In this document: positions 26,614-34,811 of the stretch, piece by piece | Layout: each line of letters opens with the position of its first letter | How positions within the stretch are numbered: position 1 is the first letter of the stretch | Translations under genes and position numbers: made by a program | Notes under the pieces: model-generated | What the model was told of the DNA's origin: nothing | What the model saw: the letters and a program-made list of their open reading frames with translations, nothing else | Database searches by the model: none | From: Bacteroidales bacterium | Lineage (GTDB): Bacteria > Bacteroidota > Bacteroidia > Bacteroidales > UBA10428 | Assembly: GCA_035299085.1 (NCBI GenBank) | Contig: DATGXG010000063.1 | Span: 1-64,000, forward strand | Direction: 5' to 3' | Length of the DNA: 64,000 bases

Positions 26614-26621
26614 TTTCTTCA

Positions 26622-27659
26622 CTAATACCTCCTCAGCGCTTCCAGCAGCGCATTATTTTCTTCTTCCGAGCCAACTGTAATCCGAAGGTAGCCTTCGCAC
26701 AGGCTTACTTTCGACCGATCCCTAACAATGATCTTTTTGCAAACCAGGTATGAAAACACTTCACGGGGATTATCAAATTTAACCATCAGGAAATTGGCAT
26801 CACTGGGAAGAATGCTTTTTACCATGGGCAATCTCGATAGCTGGTTGCTCAGATGAGTTCTCTGCTTAAGAATATTCCTGATCCACTCGTCCTTCCGGGT
26901 CACATCGGCCAGGTATTCCAGAGCCGTTCGCTGGGTGAGAACATTGATATTATAAGGATATTTGATCCGGGTCAGTACCTCGGTAATTTCTACAGATGCA
27001 AAAGCAAATCCCAGCCTGATACCAGCCATTCCCCAGGCTTTGCTGAACGTCTGCAATAATACCAGGTTATGATACTTTGAAAGCAACGGCGATAACGATC
27101 CTGATGAAGAAAAGTCGATATACGCCTCATCAACCACAACAATACCTTTGAACTGCTGGATAAGTCGTATCATGTCATCCCTGTTCAGACTGTTTGAAGT
27201 AGGGTTGTTGGGCGAACACAGGAATAAAATTTTGCTGTTTGAATCCGATGCTGCAAGAAGAGCATCTGCGTCCGGCTGGAACTCCTTGTTCAGAAGAACT
27301 TCACGGTATTCCACATTGTTAATGTCGGCGCACACCTTATACATGCCATATGTGGGCTTTATGCTCACAATATTGTCTTTACCGGGTTCACAAAAGGCAC
27401 GGATCAGCAGGTCAATGGCCTCATCACTGCCGTTGCCCAGAAATATGCAATCTGCAGGAACTTCTTTAATGTCAGCAATTCTCTTTTTCAGTTTTCGCTG
27501 CTGCGGATCAGGATAACGGTTTAGCGGGGCATTGAACGGATTTTCATTGGCATCGAGGAAAATGGCCTCTTCACCTTTATACTCATCGCGTGCGGATGAA
27601 TAAGGAATCAGTGAAGCAATATTCGGCCTTATGAGATCTTTGATATTCATACTATTCAT
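26622..27659 (-). CDS. hisC: Histidinol-phosphate aminotransferase
   Basis: A 345-residue fold-type I PLP enzyme. Seen: GNGSDEAIDLL, SPNNPTSN, VVDEAYIDF, and PLP lysine in TFSKAWGMAGIRLGF, with an Arg at the C-terminal LRITVG. It transaminates imidazole-acetol phosphate. The ATG at 27659 overlaps the hisD stop by four bases; MNIKD at 27650 is an alternative start. Confidence 0.96.
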   Translation of the reverse strand: MNSMNIKDLIRPNIASLIPYSSARDEYKGEEAIFLDANENPFNAPLNRYPDPQQRKLKKRIADIKEVPADCIFLGNGSDEAIDLLIRAFCEPGKDNIVSIKPTYGMYKVCADINNVEYREVLLNKEFQPDADALLAASDSNSKILFLCSPNNPTSNSLNRDDMIRLIQQFKGIVVVDEAYIDFSSSGSLSPLLSKYHNLVLLQTFSKAWGMAGIRLGFAFASVEITEVLTRIKYPYNINVLTQRTALEYLADVTRKDEWIRNILKQRTHLSNQLSRLPMVKSILPSDANFLMVKFDNPREVFSYLVCKKIIVRDRSKVSLCEGYLRITVGSEEENNALLEALRRY

Positions 27660-28936
27660 TTATGTTGTAACCTGATAGAAACGGCATTCCTGTGAGCCAT
27701 GAGTTCTTCATTCTCAGACATTGTCATGATTGACGGCCCGATGTTTTCAAGACCCTCTCTGCTGATGTGCTGAAAGGTGATCTTTTTCGTGAAGCTGTCG
27801 AGGTTCACTCCACTGTACATTTTTGCATACCCGTTTGTGGGCAGGGTATGATTGGTGCCTGAGGCATAATCGCCGGCACTTTCAGTAGCATAATGCCCGA
27901 TAAATACTGAACCTGCATTGATTACCCGTTCAGCAAGCGCCATGGCATCCCGGGTGGCAAGGATAAGGTGTTCAGGAGCGTATTCATTTACCATTTCAAT
28001 CACATCAGGCATTTGATGCAGTATGATTGCCCTGCTGTTTTTTAACGCGCCTAAAGCAATTTCCTTTCGGGGTAGTTGTTCAACCTGCTTATCAATTTCT
28101 GCCATCGTCCTGTTTGCCATGTCTTCGCTCGGGGAAATAAGCAGCACCTGGCTGTCGGTTCCATGTTCAGCCTGTGAAAGCAGATCGGCAGCAACAAATG
28201 CAGGATTAGCCGATTCATCGGCAACAACAGCAAGCTCTGACGGACCGGCAGGCATATCGATGGCTACGTTGTTGCGGGAAACGATCTGTTTGGCCGCAGT
28301 CACATACTGGTTACCCGGCCCGAAAATCTTGTGGACAGCAGGTATCGTTTGAGTTCCATAAGCCATGGCAGCTATTGCCTGGGCACCTCCAACTTTAAAC
28401 ACCCTGGTGACACCTGTGATTTTTGCTGCATACAAAATAGCGGGATATACTTTGCCTGTATGTGACGGGGGCGTACAAAGCACGATTTCACTGCACCCGG
28501 CAATGCGGGCAGGAATGGCAAGCATCAGAACTGTGGAAAAAAGAGGGGCAGAGCCTCCCGGTACATATAACCCCACTTTTTGGATCGCGACGGCTTTCTG
28601 CCAGCAATCCACGCCATCCATAGTTGAAATCACCTGCTTTTGCAAACGCTGGGCTTCATGAAACCTTTCAATATTAGCTATAGCAACCGAAAGTGCATTT
28701 TTAAGCTCGTCGGAGACAAATATTCCGGCTTCGGCGAATTCCTCAGCTGAAATTTCGAGAGCTGTTAATTCTGCCTTGTCAAATCTGGATGTATATTCAT
28801 ACAATGCTTTATCTCCGCGCAAACGCACATCCTCAATAACCGGCATCACAAGTGAATCGATCTGGGCATGCTTCATCACCGGACGACTTAGTATTTCCGG
28901 CCACTTACTTCTTTCAGGATATTTTATTGTATTCAT
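27656..28936 (-). CDS. hisD: Histidinol dehydrogenase
   Basis: A 426-residue zinc enzyme that oxidises histidinol to histidine in two NAD-dependent steps. Seen: VGLYVPGGSAPLFSTVLM, FGPGNQYVTAAK, IDMPAGPSELAVVAD, SQAEHGTD (Gln and His zinc ligands) and NEYAPEHL (catalytic Glu-His). A 60-base gap with TAATCAC repeats separates it from hisG. Confidence 0.97.
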   Translation of the reverse strand: MNTIKYPERSKWPEILSRPVMKHAQIDSLVMPVIEDVRLRGDKALYEYTSRFDKAELTALEISAEEFAEAGIFVSDELKNALSVAIANIERFHEAQRLQKQVISTMDGVDCWQKAVAIQKVGLYVPGGSAPLFSTVLMLAIPARIAGCSEIVLCTPPSHTGKVYPAILYAAKITGVTRVFKVGGAQAIAAMAYGTQTIPAVHKIFGPGNQYVTAAKQIVSRNNVAIDMPAGPSELAVVADESANPAFVAADLLSQAEHGTDSQVLLISPSEDMANRTMAEIDKQVEQLPRKEIALGALKNSRAIILHQMPDVIEMVNEYAPEHLILATRDAMALAERVINAGSVFIGHYATESAGDYASGTNHTLPTNGYAKMYSGVNLDSFTKKITFQHISREGLENIGPSIMTMSENEELMAHRNAVSIRLQHK

Positions 28937-28945
28937 TTCGGTTCC

Positions 28946-28973
28946 TAATCACTAATCACTAATCACTAATCCC
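28946..28973. repeat. Tandem heptamer tract (TAATCAC)n between hisG and hisD
   Basis: Four successive 7-base units read TAATCAC, TAATCAC, TAATCAC, TAATCCC on the plus strand, followed by a further TTAATCACC. It is short but perfectly in step, and shares the 7-base period of the other tracts in the window. Confidence 0.8.
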
Positions 28974-28996
28974 TTAATCACCTTATTACTTAATCC

Positions 28997-29857
28997 CTAA
29001 ACAATCATCTTTTCAATAGGGATCACAAGTATACCCTGGGCTCCATATTCCTTCAGCTTTCCGATTATTTCCCAGAATTCATTTTCATTTACAACGGAAT
29101 GAACCGAACTCCATCCTTTCTCATATAAAGGTAATACCGTTGGGCTTTTCATACCCGGTAAAAGGCTGACTATTTTTTCGAGATTTTCATTAGGTGCATT
29201 CAGAAGTATGTACTTATTGTTCTTTGACATACGAACAGCCTGGAACCTGAAAAGCAGGTCGGAGAGTATTTTCTTTTTTCCCTCGCTTAGATGAGGAGTG
29301 GCGATAACAACGGCTTCCGAACGGGTTACTACTTCAATTTCCTTGAGACGGTTTGAAATAAGCGTGCTTCCGGTGCTAACTATATCAAAGATGGCTTCGG
29401 CCAGGCCAATTCCCGGAGCGATTTCAACCGAACCGCTGATTTCATGGATCTCGGAATTGAGATTGTTCTTTTCAAGAAATTTTTTGAGAATGGTAGGGTA
29501 AGAGGTGGCAATTCTTTTATTGTTGAACCATGAAAGGTCACCGTATGTCTCCGATTGAGGAATGGCAAGCGAAAGACGGCATTTGGCAAAACCGAGCCTC
29601 TCTACGATGGATACCGGCTTATCGCGTTCCATTACTTCATTTTCACCCACAATACCAATGTCTGCCACGGCATCGGCCACATACTGCGGTATGTCATCAT
29701 CACGAAGGTAAAGGATCTCAACCGGGAAATTATCCCCTATTGATATAAGCTTTCTTTTACTGTCCTGGTTATGGCGTATGCCCGACTCGCGGATAAGTTC
29801 AAGCGATTTTTCACTTAATCTGCCTTCTTTCTGAATGGCGATCTTTAATTTTTCCAT
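28997..29857 (-). CDS. hisG: ATP phosphoribosyltransferase (long form)
   Basis: A 286-residue HisG with two periplasmic-binding-like catalytic lobes (LKIAIQKEGRLS, DIGIVGENEV, VEIAPGIGLAEAIFDIVSTGSTL, the PRPP loop) and a C-terminal ACT-like regulatory domain (about residues 215-286, ending LVIPIEKMIV). The long form is feedback inhibited by histidine and needs no HisZ. First structural gene of the operon; a leader peptide and terminator lie upstream. The start ATG at 29857 is 37 bases past the attenuator. Confidence 0.97.
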   Translation of the reverse strand: MEKLKIAIQKEGRLSEKSLELIRESGIRHNQDSKRKLISIGDNFPVEILYLRDDDIPQYVADAVADIGIVGENEVMERDKPVSIVERLGFAKCRLSLAIPQSETYGDLSWFNNKRIATSYPTILKKFLEKNNLNSEIHEISGSVEIAPGIGLAEAIFDIVSTGSTLISNRLKEIEVVTRSEAVVIATPHLSEGKKKILSDLLFRFQAVRMSKNNKYILLNAPNENLEKIVSLLPGMKSPTVLPLYEKGWSSVHSVVNENEFWEIIGKLKEYGAQGILVIPIEKMIV

Positions 29858-29893
29858 GGTTTGTTATCGTGTTATTTTACTGCATTCCGATAT

Positions 29894-29927
29894 AAAAAAA
29901 GGGGCTTGCAGTATTGCAAACCCCTTT
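29894..29927 (-). terminator. His operon attenuator (rho-independent terminator)
   Basis: On the minus strand the arm 29927-29915 (AAAGGGGTTTGCA) pairs with 29910-29898 (TGCAAGCCCCTTT) over 13 base pairs with one G-T, leaving the loop ATAC, and runs into seven T residues (29900-29894). It stands between the leader peptide and hisG. An alternative pairing is available: GCAGTAT (29952-29946) with ATACTGC (29914-29908), which would break the terminator, and GACACAT (29991-29985) with ATGTGTC (29947-29941), which would block that antiterminator. Confidence 0.92.
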
Positions 29928-29963
29928 AAATATTGTTAGAGACACATACTGCCATTGTCCGTT

Positions 29964-30005
29964 TCACGGCTTATGATGGTGATGATGTGTCGTATTATGT
30001 TTCAT
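29964..30005 (-). CDS. hisL: His operon leader peptide (six His of 13 residues)
   Basis: The 13-codon frame reads MKHNTTHHHHHKP and stops with TGA at 29966-29964. Codons 7 to 11 are all histidine (CAT, CAT, CAC, CAT, CAT). It starts 12 bases or so after the presumed transcript start and is followed by the terminator described above. This is the classical arrangement of ribosome-mediated attenuation: stalling at His codons would favour the antiterminator. No function other than sensing charged tRNA-His is expected. Confidence 0.93.
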   Translation of the reverse strand: MKHNTTHHHHHKP

Positions 30006-30023
30006 ATTTATACTATTCGGATG

Positions 30024-30031
30024 CAAATATA
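30024..30031 (-). promoter_or_regulatory. Candidate -7 promoter box for the his operon
   Basis: TATATTTG on the minus strand, matching TAnnTTTG, is 18 bases before the leader peptide start codon, so the transcript would begin near 30017. The -33 element could not be assigned clearly. Confidence 0.55.
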
Positions 30032-30044
30032 ATAAATTTTTTTC

Positions 30045-30147
30045 ATCATTGCGAGAGCTTGATTAAATATATTAATTAAAAACAAAATTTTCGCTCTGCC
30101 TGTGCTGGCAGATTGCTTCACCCGTAGGAACCGGGTTCGCAATGACG
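30045..30147. repeat. REP-like element pair between his promoter and rlmD
   Basis: Contains CATTGCGAGAGC at one side and GGCAGATTGCTTC followed by ACCCGTAGGAACCGGGTTCGCAATGACG at the other; the latter includes an inner hairpin with ACCCG/CGGGT arms. Members of the same family as 3337, 6616, 15131 and 50995. It lies between two minus-strand units and just upstream of the his promoter. Confidence 0.75.
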
Positions 30148-30152
30148 TTTGC

Positions 30153-31502
30153 TTATCGCTTCAGCATAACCAGCGTCTCCAAATGGTGTGTATTAGGCAG
30201 CATATCAAAAGGCTGAATACGGTTTACTCTATAAACTTCGGTAAGCTGTTTCAGGTCAAAGGCAAGTGACACCGGATTGCAGCTCAGGTAAATAACTTTT
30301 GCTGCACCCGAACTGTTGATCGTTTTCTTTATCTCAATGAGAGTACCCGATCGGGGAGGGTCAAGTACAATTACATCCGGATTACCATGCTTTTTCAGAA
30401 ACTCCGGTCTGAAGGTTTCAAGAATATCGCCAGTTATAAATTCTGCATTAATAATACCGTTAATTCGGGCGTTTTCTGTTGCATCTTCAATAGCCTGTGC
30501 TGATCCTTCAATGCCGATAACCTTCATTGCAGAAGCTGCAAGATACAGGGCAATGGTTCCCACCCCTGTGTACAAATCGTAAATAAGCTCATTTCCTGTT
30601 AAGTCAGCCCATTCCCTTACTTTTGAAAATATAACTGAAGCCTGCGCCGGATTTGGTTGGTAAAAAGAGCCGGCGTGGACCCTGAAATCAAGGTTACCCG
30701 CTTTTTCGAAAATATAAGGGACACTTTTTCCGGTTGAATGAATTGTTCCCTGCATCTGGCTGTGCCGTGGTGACTCATGGATTGTCCAGTTAATTGAAGT
30801 TATTACCGGGAAATTTTGTTGCAGGGCATGCAGGAATGCATTTCTTTTTGATGGATCGTCTTCACCGAATCCGGCAATTACCATGGTTTCGCCGGTTGTA
30901 CTGATCCTTATGGAAAAACTCCTCAGGAAGCCTGTTTTCTGATTGTGATCATACAACCCCGGGTTTTCAGTCCTGATGTATTCCCGCACAAATTGGCAGA
31001 TGCTGCCGGCTGGTTCTGGCTGCAATTGGCATTCGGTTATGTCGCTCACTTCCCCGGCTTCCCCGTTATGAAATCCGAAAGCATTGTTGCGCGCAGAAAA
31101 TGTGTATTCAGTTCTGTGCCTGTAATGACTGACTGAAGGAGACGGAATCACGGCAGGAATTTCAGCAACCTCAATTCCGTATTTTTCAAGCGCATTTAGC
31201 AAAATTCTGCGTTTGAGCTCAAGCTGATGCGAATAGTCAATGTGCTGCCAGTTGCATCCGTTACATTCTCCATGATGCCGGCAATAAGGATGTATCCTGA
31301 ACGGAGACGGTTCAACTATTTCAGTGATATCACCCGTTCTGAATCCCATCTTTCTTCTTCCGGAAACAAACAGAATATCCTCACCCGGAATTCCGCCATC
31401 CAGGAAATAGTTCTTTCCGCCAATTTCAGCCACAACTTTTCCGGAAGAATGGATCTGCCCGGCCTTTACCGGTCCCCTAACTACTTTTTCCTGTGCGTTC
31501 AT
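30153..31502 (-). CDS. rlmD: 23S rRNA (uracil-5)-methyltransferase, RlmD type
   Basis: About 449 residues from ATG 31502. It begins with a TRAM-like beta-barrel, then four [4Fe-4S] cysteines at Cys74, Cys80, Cys83 (CX5CX2C) and Cys158. The SAM-binding region contains LIYDLYTGVGTIALYLA, LDPPRSG and the catalytic Cys in YLSCNPVSLAFDLKQL. The enzyme makes m5U at 23S rRNA position 1939 (or 747). An upstream open extension to 31556 is translated from a CCACCCCGTCGGGGTGG palindrome and is rejected. Paralogues such as TrmA-type tRNA enzymes are possible, but the cysteine cluster fits RlmC/RlmD. Confidence 0.93.
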   Translation of the reverse strand: MNAQEKVVRGPVKAGQIHSSGKVVAEIGGKNYFLDGGIPGEDILFVSGRRKMGFRTGDITEIVEPSPFRIHPYCRHHGECNGCNWQHIDYSHQLELKRRILLNALEKYGIEVAEIPAVIPSPSVSHYRHRTEYTFSARNNAFGFHNGEAGEVSDITECQLQPEPAGSICQFVREYIRTENPGLYDHNQKTGFLRSFSIRISTTGETMVIAGFGEDDPSKRNAFLHALQQNFPVITSINWTIHESPRHSQMQGTIHSTGKSVPYIFEKAGNLDFRVHAGSFYQPNPAQASVIFSKVREWADLTGNELIYDLYTGVGTIALYLAASAMKVIGIEGSAQAIEDATENARINGIINAEFITGDILETFRPEFLKKHGNPDVIVLDPPRSGTLIEIKKTINSSGAAKVIYLSCNPVSLAFDLKQLTEVYRVNRIQPFDMLPNTHHLETLVMLKR

Positions 31503-31533
31503 GCCCCAAAGATAGACTTTTAGTAAATCCATA

Positions 31534-31569
31534 CCACCCCGTCGGGGTGTACCCACCCCGTCGGGGTGG
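31534..31569. repeat. Two copies of the CCACCCCGTCGGGGTGG palindrome
   Basis: 31534-31549 (last base altered) and 31553-31569 each form a perfect short hairpin (CCACCCCG and CGGGGTGG arms). They stand immediately upstream of the rlmD start, so they lie in its 5' leader or form part of a dispersed repeat. Confidence 0.85.
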
Positions 31570-31653
31570 TAAGAAAGCCCGATAAGTTAATTAACAGTAA
31601 AACAAATACATGGCTGAAATACGGCATTAAAAAACATGACAAAAGTCACAAAA

Positions 31654-31670
31654 CCACCCCGACGGGGTGG
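31654..31670. repeat. Third CCACCCCGACGGGGTGG palindrome
   Basis: Differs from the two copies 100 bases away only at the central base. It lies 56 bases before the sensor kinase gene. With the other two copies it fills the divergent gap. Confidence 0.85.
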
Positions 31671-31725
31671 CAGGGATAGGATTAGTGAAAAAAATATTTA
31701 TATTTAATATGTTTTACCAGACCCC

Positions 31726-34700
31726 ATGATCCGCCCACATGTTCCTGCCTGTATACCAGTCAGACAGGTTGTGCTTGCAGCAATCCTGCTCTATCCGCTC
31801 AATTTTTTATTTGGGCAGGAAAATTACTTTGAAAAGATATATACAATTGAGAACGGGCTTTGCCATAATTCAATTATGTCGATTGCCCAGGACAGTTCCG
31901 GATTCTTATGGCTTGGCACATGGGATGGTCTGAGTCGCTTTGACGGGTATGAATTCCGAAATTATTATCATAATCCGAATGATTCCACCAGTATTCCCTT
32001 TTTCAGCGTGCAAAATGTTGTCGTCGACAAGCATAATAATGTCTGGATTTTTGCAATAAATGCTGTTGGTATATACATCCGTTCAGAAGACCATTTTAAT
32101 ACGATAAGTAAGGACGAAGATAGTGTTCTTATGAAAATAGGGTTGAATACAATTAAGGTTAACCCATCGGGTGAATTATGGATTGGCGGAACCAAGGGAA
32201 TTGCAGAATATAATAATTCAACCGGAAAGTTTTTCCGGATTAAAATCATTGATTCAGCCCATTTTTTAAAAGGTGACTGGGTAATAGAAACTATTGATTT
32301 CGACAATTATAATAACATTTGGATTGGCCTGCCTGACAAATACGTCAAAGGCACTTATGATTTTGTGAACAAGAAAGTGATTGTTTCAGATGCAGTCCCT
32401 CTTATTTCCAGGACAAACCTTATTATGCCCAATGGATTGCATTATTTATCCCAAATAGCGCTTGATTTAAAAGGTCACCCCTGGTTATTATCAAACTATG
32501 GATGCATGCCGCTGAAATCTGAGACACAGTTGTTCAATCTTAATTATCCCGATCAGCCTTGCATAAATGAGTTCAAAAGTACAAACTGGTATAAATACAG
32601 AAACAGTATTATCGTTTATTCACCTACTGGTACAAAATATACTGTCGATATTGATGCTGCTTCGTTTCCAAGATCTTTATTACTCGACAAGGATGGAACA
32701 ATCTGGTACTGCACCTATAATAAGGACGGTGTTGGAATGGGTCTTCATGCTTATTATGTCACTCCGGACTATTTCAGACACCATTTTACAGAATATAAAG
32801 GAGAATCCTCAATGGTTTATTCCGTTGTCCGTGATAAAAATAAAAATCTGCTGATTGGTTCGCAAAATAATAATTTCGTGGCATGTCTTAAAACAGACGG
32901 AACGATTAGTAAGCTTAATTTATTAAGCGACAGTGATGCGCTCAGATCAGTTCATCCCAGGTCAATGGCAATTGATTCAGGCGGTGTATGGCTTGGATAT
33001 ATGCACAGCCGCCTTGATTATCTCGACAAATCATACCGGACTAAATATATCTATTTAGGAAAAGAACCTCGTTTTGACTCAGTTCCTTATGGATTCAGGG
33101 TATTATATCTCGACAGGAATAACAGATTATTAATTGGCACCATTGGCCTGTTTCTTTACACCCCGGATGAAAGCAGGCCTTTTAGAAAAATCTGGAGTCA
33201 TGATGGTGATAATATATATTGCATTCATTCTGATTCAGCAGGAAACATATGGGCTGGCAGCAATAGTAAAATAATCAGGTTAAACGACCGGTATGAAGTA
33301 GAAACCATTTATCCAATCGGCAAAACGTTGTATTCCATTGAAGATCTTAGTTTCGGAAAGGATGGAACCCTTTGGCTTGCGCTGTTGGGTGGAGGAATTG
33401 AAAATTTTGACCCGAAATCGGGTAAAGTTAAATATTTCACTACGGCTGACGGCCTCTCCCATAACACAACTTACAGCATCCTCAGGGATAAAAATGATAT
33501 CTTCTGGATAACAACCGACAATGGAATTTCCAGGTTCAATCCGGAGACGGGTAAATTCAGAATTTATGGATATACTGACGGCCTTAAAATCCATGAATTT
33601 AATTCAGATGCGGCCTTTATGGCTAAAGACGGTGAAATGTATTTCGGCGGAATGGGCGGGGTGGTTTCATTTTACCCGGATAGCCTTGAACTGGAGCCCG
33701 AGAGCAGCAGCCAAAGGCTCATCATAACCGATTTTACATCTTCAGGAATTTCAAGGTATTTTGATAAACCGGTATATGAATGCAATGAAGTCAAATTGAA
33801 GAAAGGAGATAACAATTTCGGTGTTTCATTTGCAACTATCGATTTCCGAAATGCTGAAAAAATCTCATACCGTTACAGGTTATCAGGAGAATCGGATAAT
33901 TGGGTAGAAACGGGTTATCTGCAGCGACGGGTTAATTTTGCCGGACTTAAACCGGGCAAATATCTTTTTGAAGTGGAGTCCACCAGCAACAGCGGAGAGT
34001 GGGTACACCACGTTTCTTTACTGGTTACAATTCCTCCGTTCTTTTATCAGACCTCGGCATTTCTCATTCTCCTCATACTATTGTTTTTAGCCATTGCAGG
34101 TTATCTGATTTATTTATACAATCGCCGCATCCGGATGCAGGAGCTGAATAAGCAGCATTATCTCAAACTTGAAAGCATCCGCGGACAGATGAATCCGCAT
34201 TTCATTTTCAATTCATTGAATTCAATCAATTACTTTATAGCTAAAAGCGACCGCATTTCGGCAAACCGGTATATTGCCAATTTCTCAAAGCTTATCCGTG
34301 CTTTCCTTAACAACATGGCTCAGGACTACATACCTCTGGCCGAAGAAATAGCAACAATCAGTGATTACCTGGCCCTTGAATACCTTAGATTCGGAGATAA
34401 ATTTACGTATGAAATCGATACATCGAAAGTAGAATTCATTGATCATTGGGAAGTGTTTCCGGGTATGGCTCAGCCTTTTATTGAAAATGCCATCTGGCAT
34501 GGAGTCCGGAGTCTCAGGCATAAAGGATTTTTAAGCATCCGATTTATTTATACGCCTGAAAATGGATTGTACTGCCTGATTTCGGATGACGGCATCGGCA
34601 GAAAGCAATCAGAAGCACTTAAAAACAATGTTAACGTGCGAAAATCCCGCGGTATCAGCCTTATCAGGGAGCGTTTGCAGATCATCAATAATTTGCAGGG

Positions 34701-34800
34701 AACCAGCTACAATGTTGTAATTGATGATCTGAATCCTGCTGAGGAAAATTGCGGTACCCTTGTCAGAATTGACATTCCTTCCAGAATCCGAACTCCTTAA
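31726..34800 (+). CDS. Propeller-type sensor histidine kinase, LytS class
   Basis: The 1024-residue protein has a signal segment (residues about 10-30), a periplasmic two-component propeller (about 32-690) with repeats such as DSSGFLWLGTWDGLSRFDGY, a Y_Y_Y domain (about 700-770), one transmembrane helix (about 778-800; FLILLILLFLAIAGYLIYLY) and a LytS-type kinase domain with RGQMNPHFIFNSLNSINYF. His825 in that motif is the likely phosphorylation site; GIGRKQ is in the ATP domain. The receiver partner is the LytTR regulator 11 bases downstream. Such systems are common in Bacteroidota and sense extracellular ligands, often glycans. The neighbouring biosynthetic cluster at 35.8 kb could be its target; this is inference. 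Confidence 0.92.
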   Translation: MIRPHVPACIPVRQVVLAAILLYPLNFLFGQENYFEKIYTIENGLCHNSIMSIAQDSSGFLWLGTWDGLSRFDGYEFRNYYHNPNDSTSIPFFSVQNVVVDKHNNVWIFAINAVGIYIRSEDHFNTISKDEDSVLMKIGLNTIKVNPSGELWIGGTKGIAEYNNSTGKFFRIKIIDSAHFLKGDWVIETIDFDNYNNIWIGLPDKYVKGTYDFVNKKVIVSDAVPLISRTNLIMPNGLHYLSQIALDLKGHPWLLSNYGCMPLKSETQLFNLNYPDQPCINEFKSTNWYKYRNSIIVYSPTGTKYTVDIDAASFPRSLLLDKDGTIWYCTYNKDGVGMGLHAYYVTPDYFRHHFTEYKGESSMVYSVVRDKNKNLLIGSQNNNFVACLKTDGTISKLNLLSDSDALRSVHPRSMAIDSGGVWLGYMHSRLDYLDKSYRTKYIYLGKEPRFDSVPYGFRVLYLDRNNRLLIGTIGLFLYTPDESRPFRKIWSHDGDNIYCIHSDSAGNIWAGSNSKIIRLNDRYEVETIYPIGKTLYSIEDLSFGKDGTLWLALLGGGIENFDPKSGKVKYFTTADGLSHNTTYSILRDKNDIFWITTDNGISRFNPETGKFRIYGYTDGLKIHEFNSDAAFMAKDGEMYFGGMGGVVSFYPDSLELEPESSSQRLIITDFTSSGISRYFDKPVYECNEVKLKKGDNNFGVSFATIDFRNAEKISYRYRLSGESDNWVETGYLQRRVNFAGLKPGKYLFEVESTSNSGEWVHHVSLLVTIPPFFYQTSAFLILLILLFLAIAGYLIYLYNRRIRMQELNKQHYLKLESIRGQMNPHFIFNSLNSINYFIAKSDRISANRYIANFSKLIRAFLNNMAQDYIPLAEEIATISDYLALEYLRFGDKFTYEIDTSKVEFIDHWEVFPGMAQPFIENAIWHGVRSLRHKGFLSIRFIYTPENGLYCLISDDGIGRKQSEALKNNVNVRKSRGISLIRERLQIINNLQGTSYNVVIDDLNPAEENCGTLVRIDIPSRIRTP

Positions 34801-34811
34801 TCCAATCTCAT

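Noticed and set aside
31503..31556. N-terminal extension of rlmD
   Set aside because: The extra 18 codons translate the CCACCCCGTCGGGGTGG palindrome (start MGTPRRGG); the ATG at 31502 gives the normal TRAM start.
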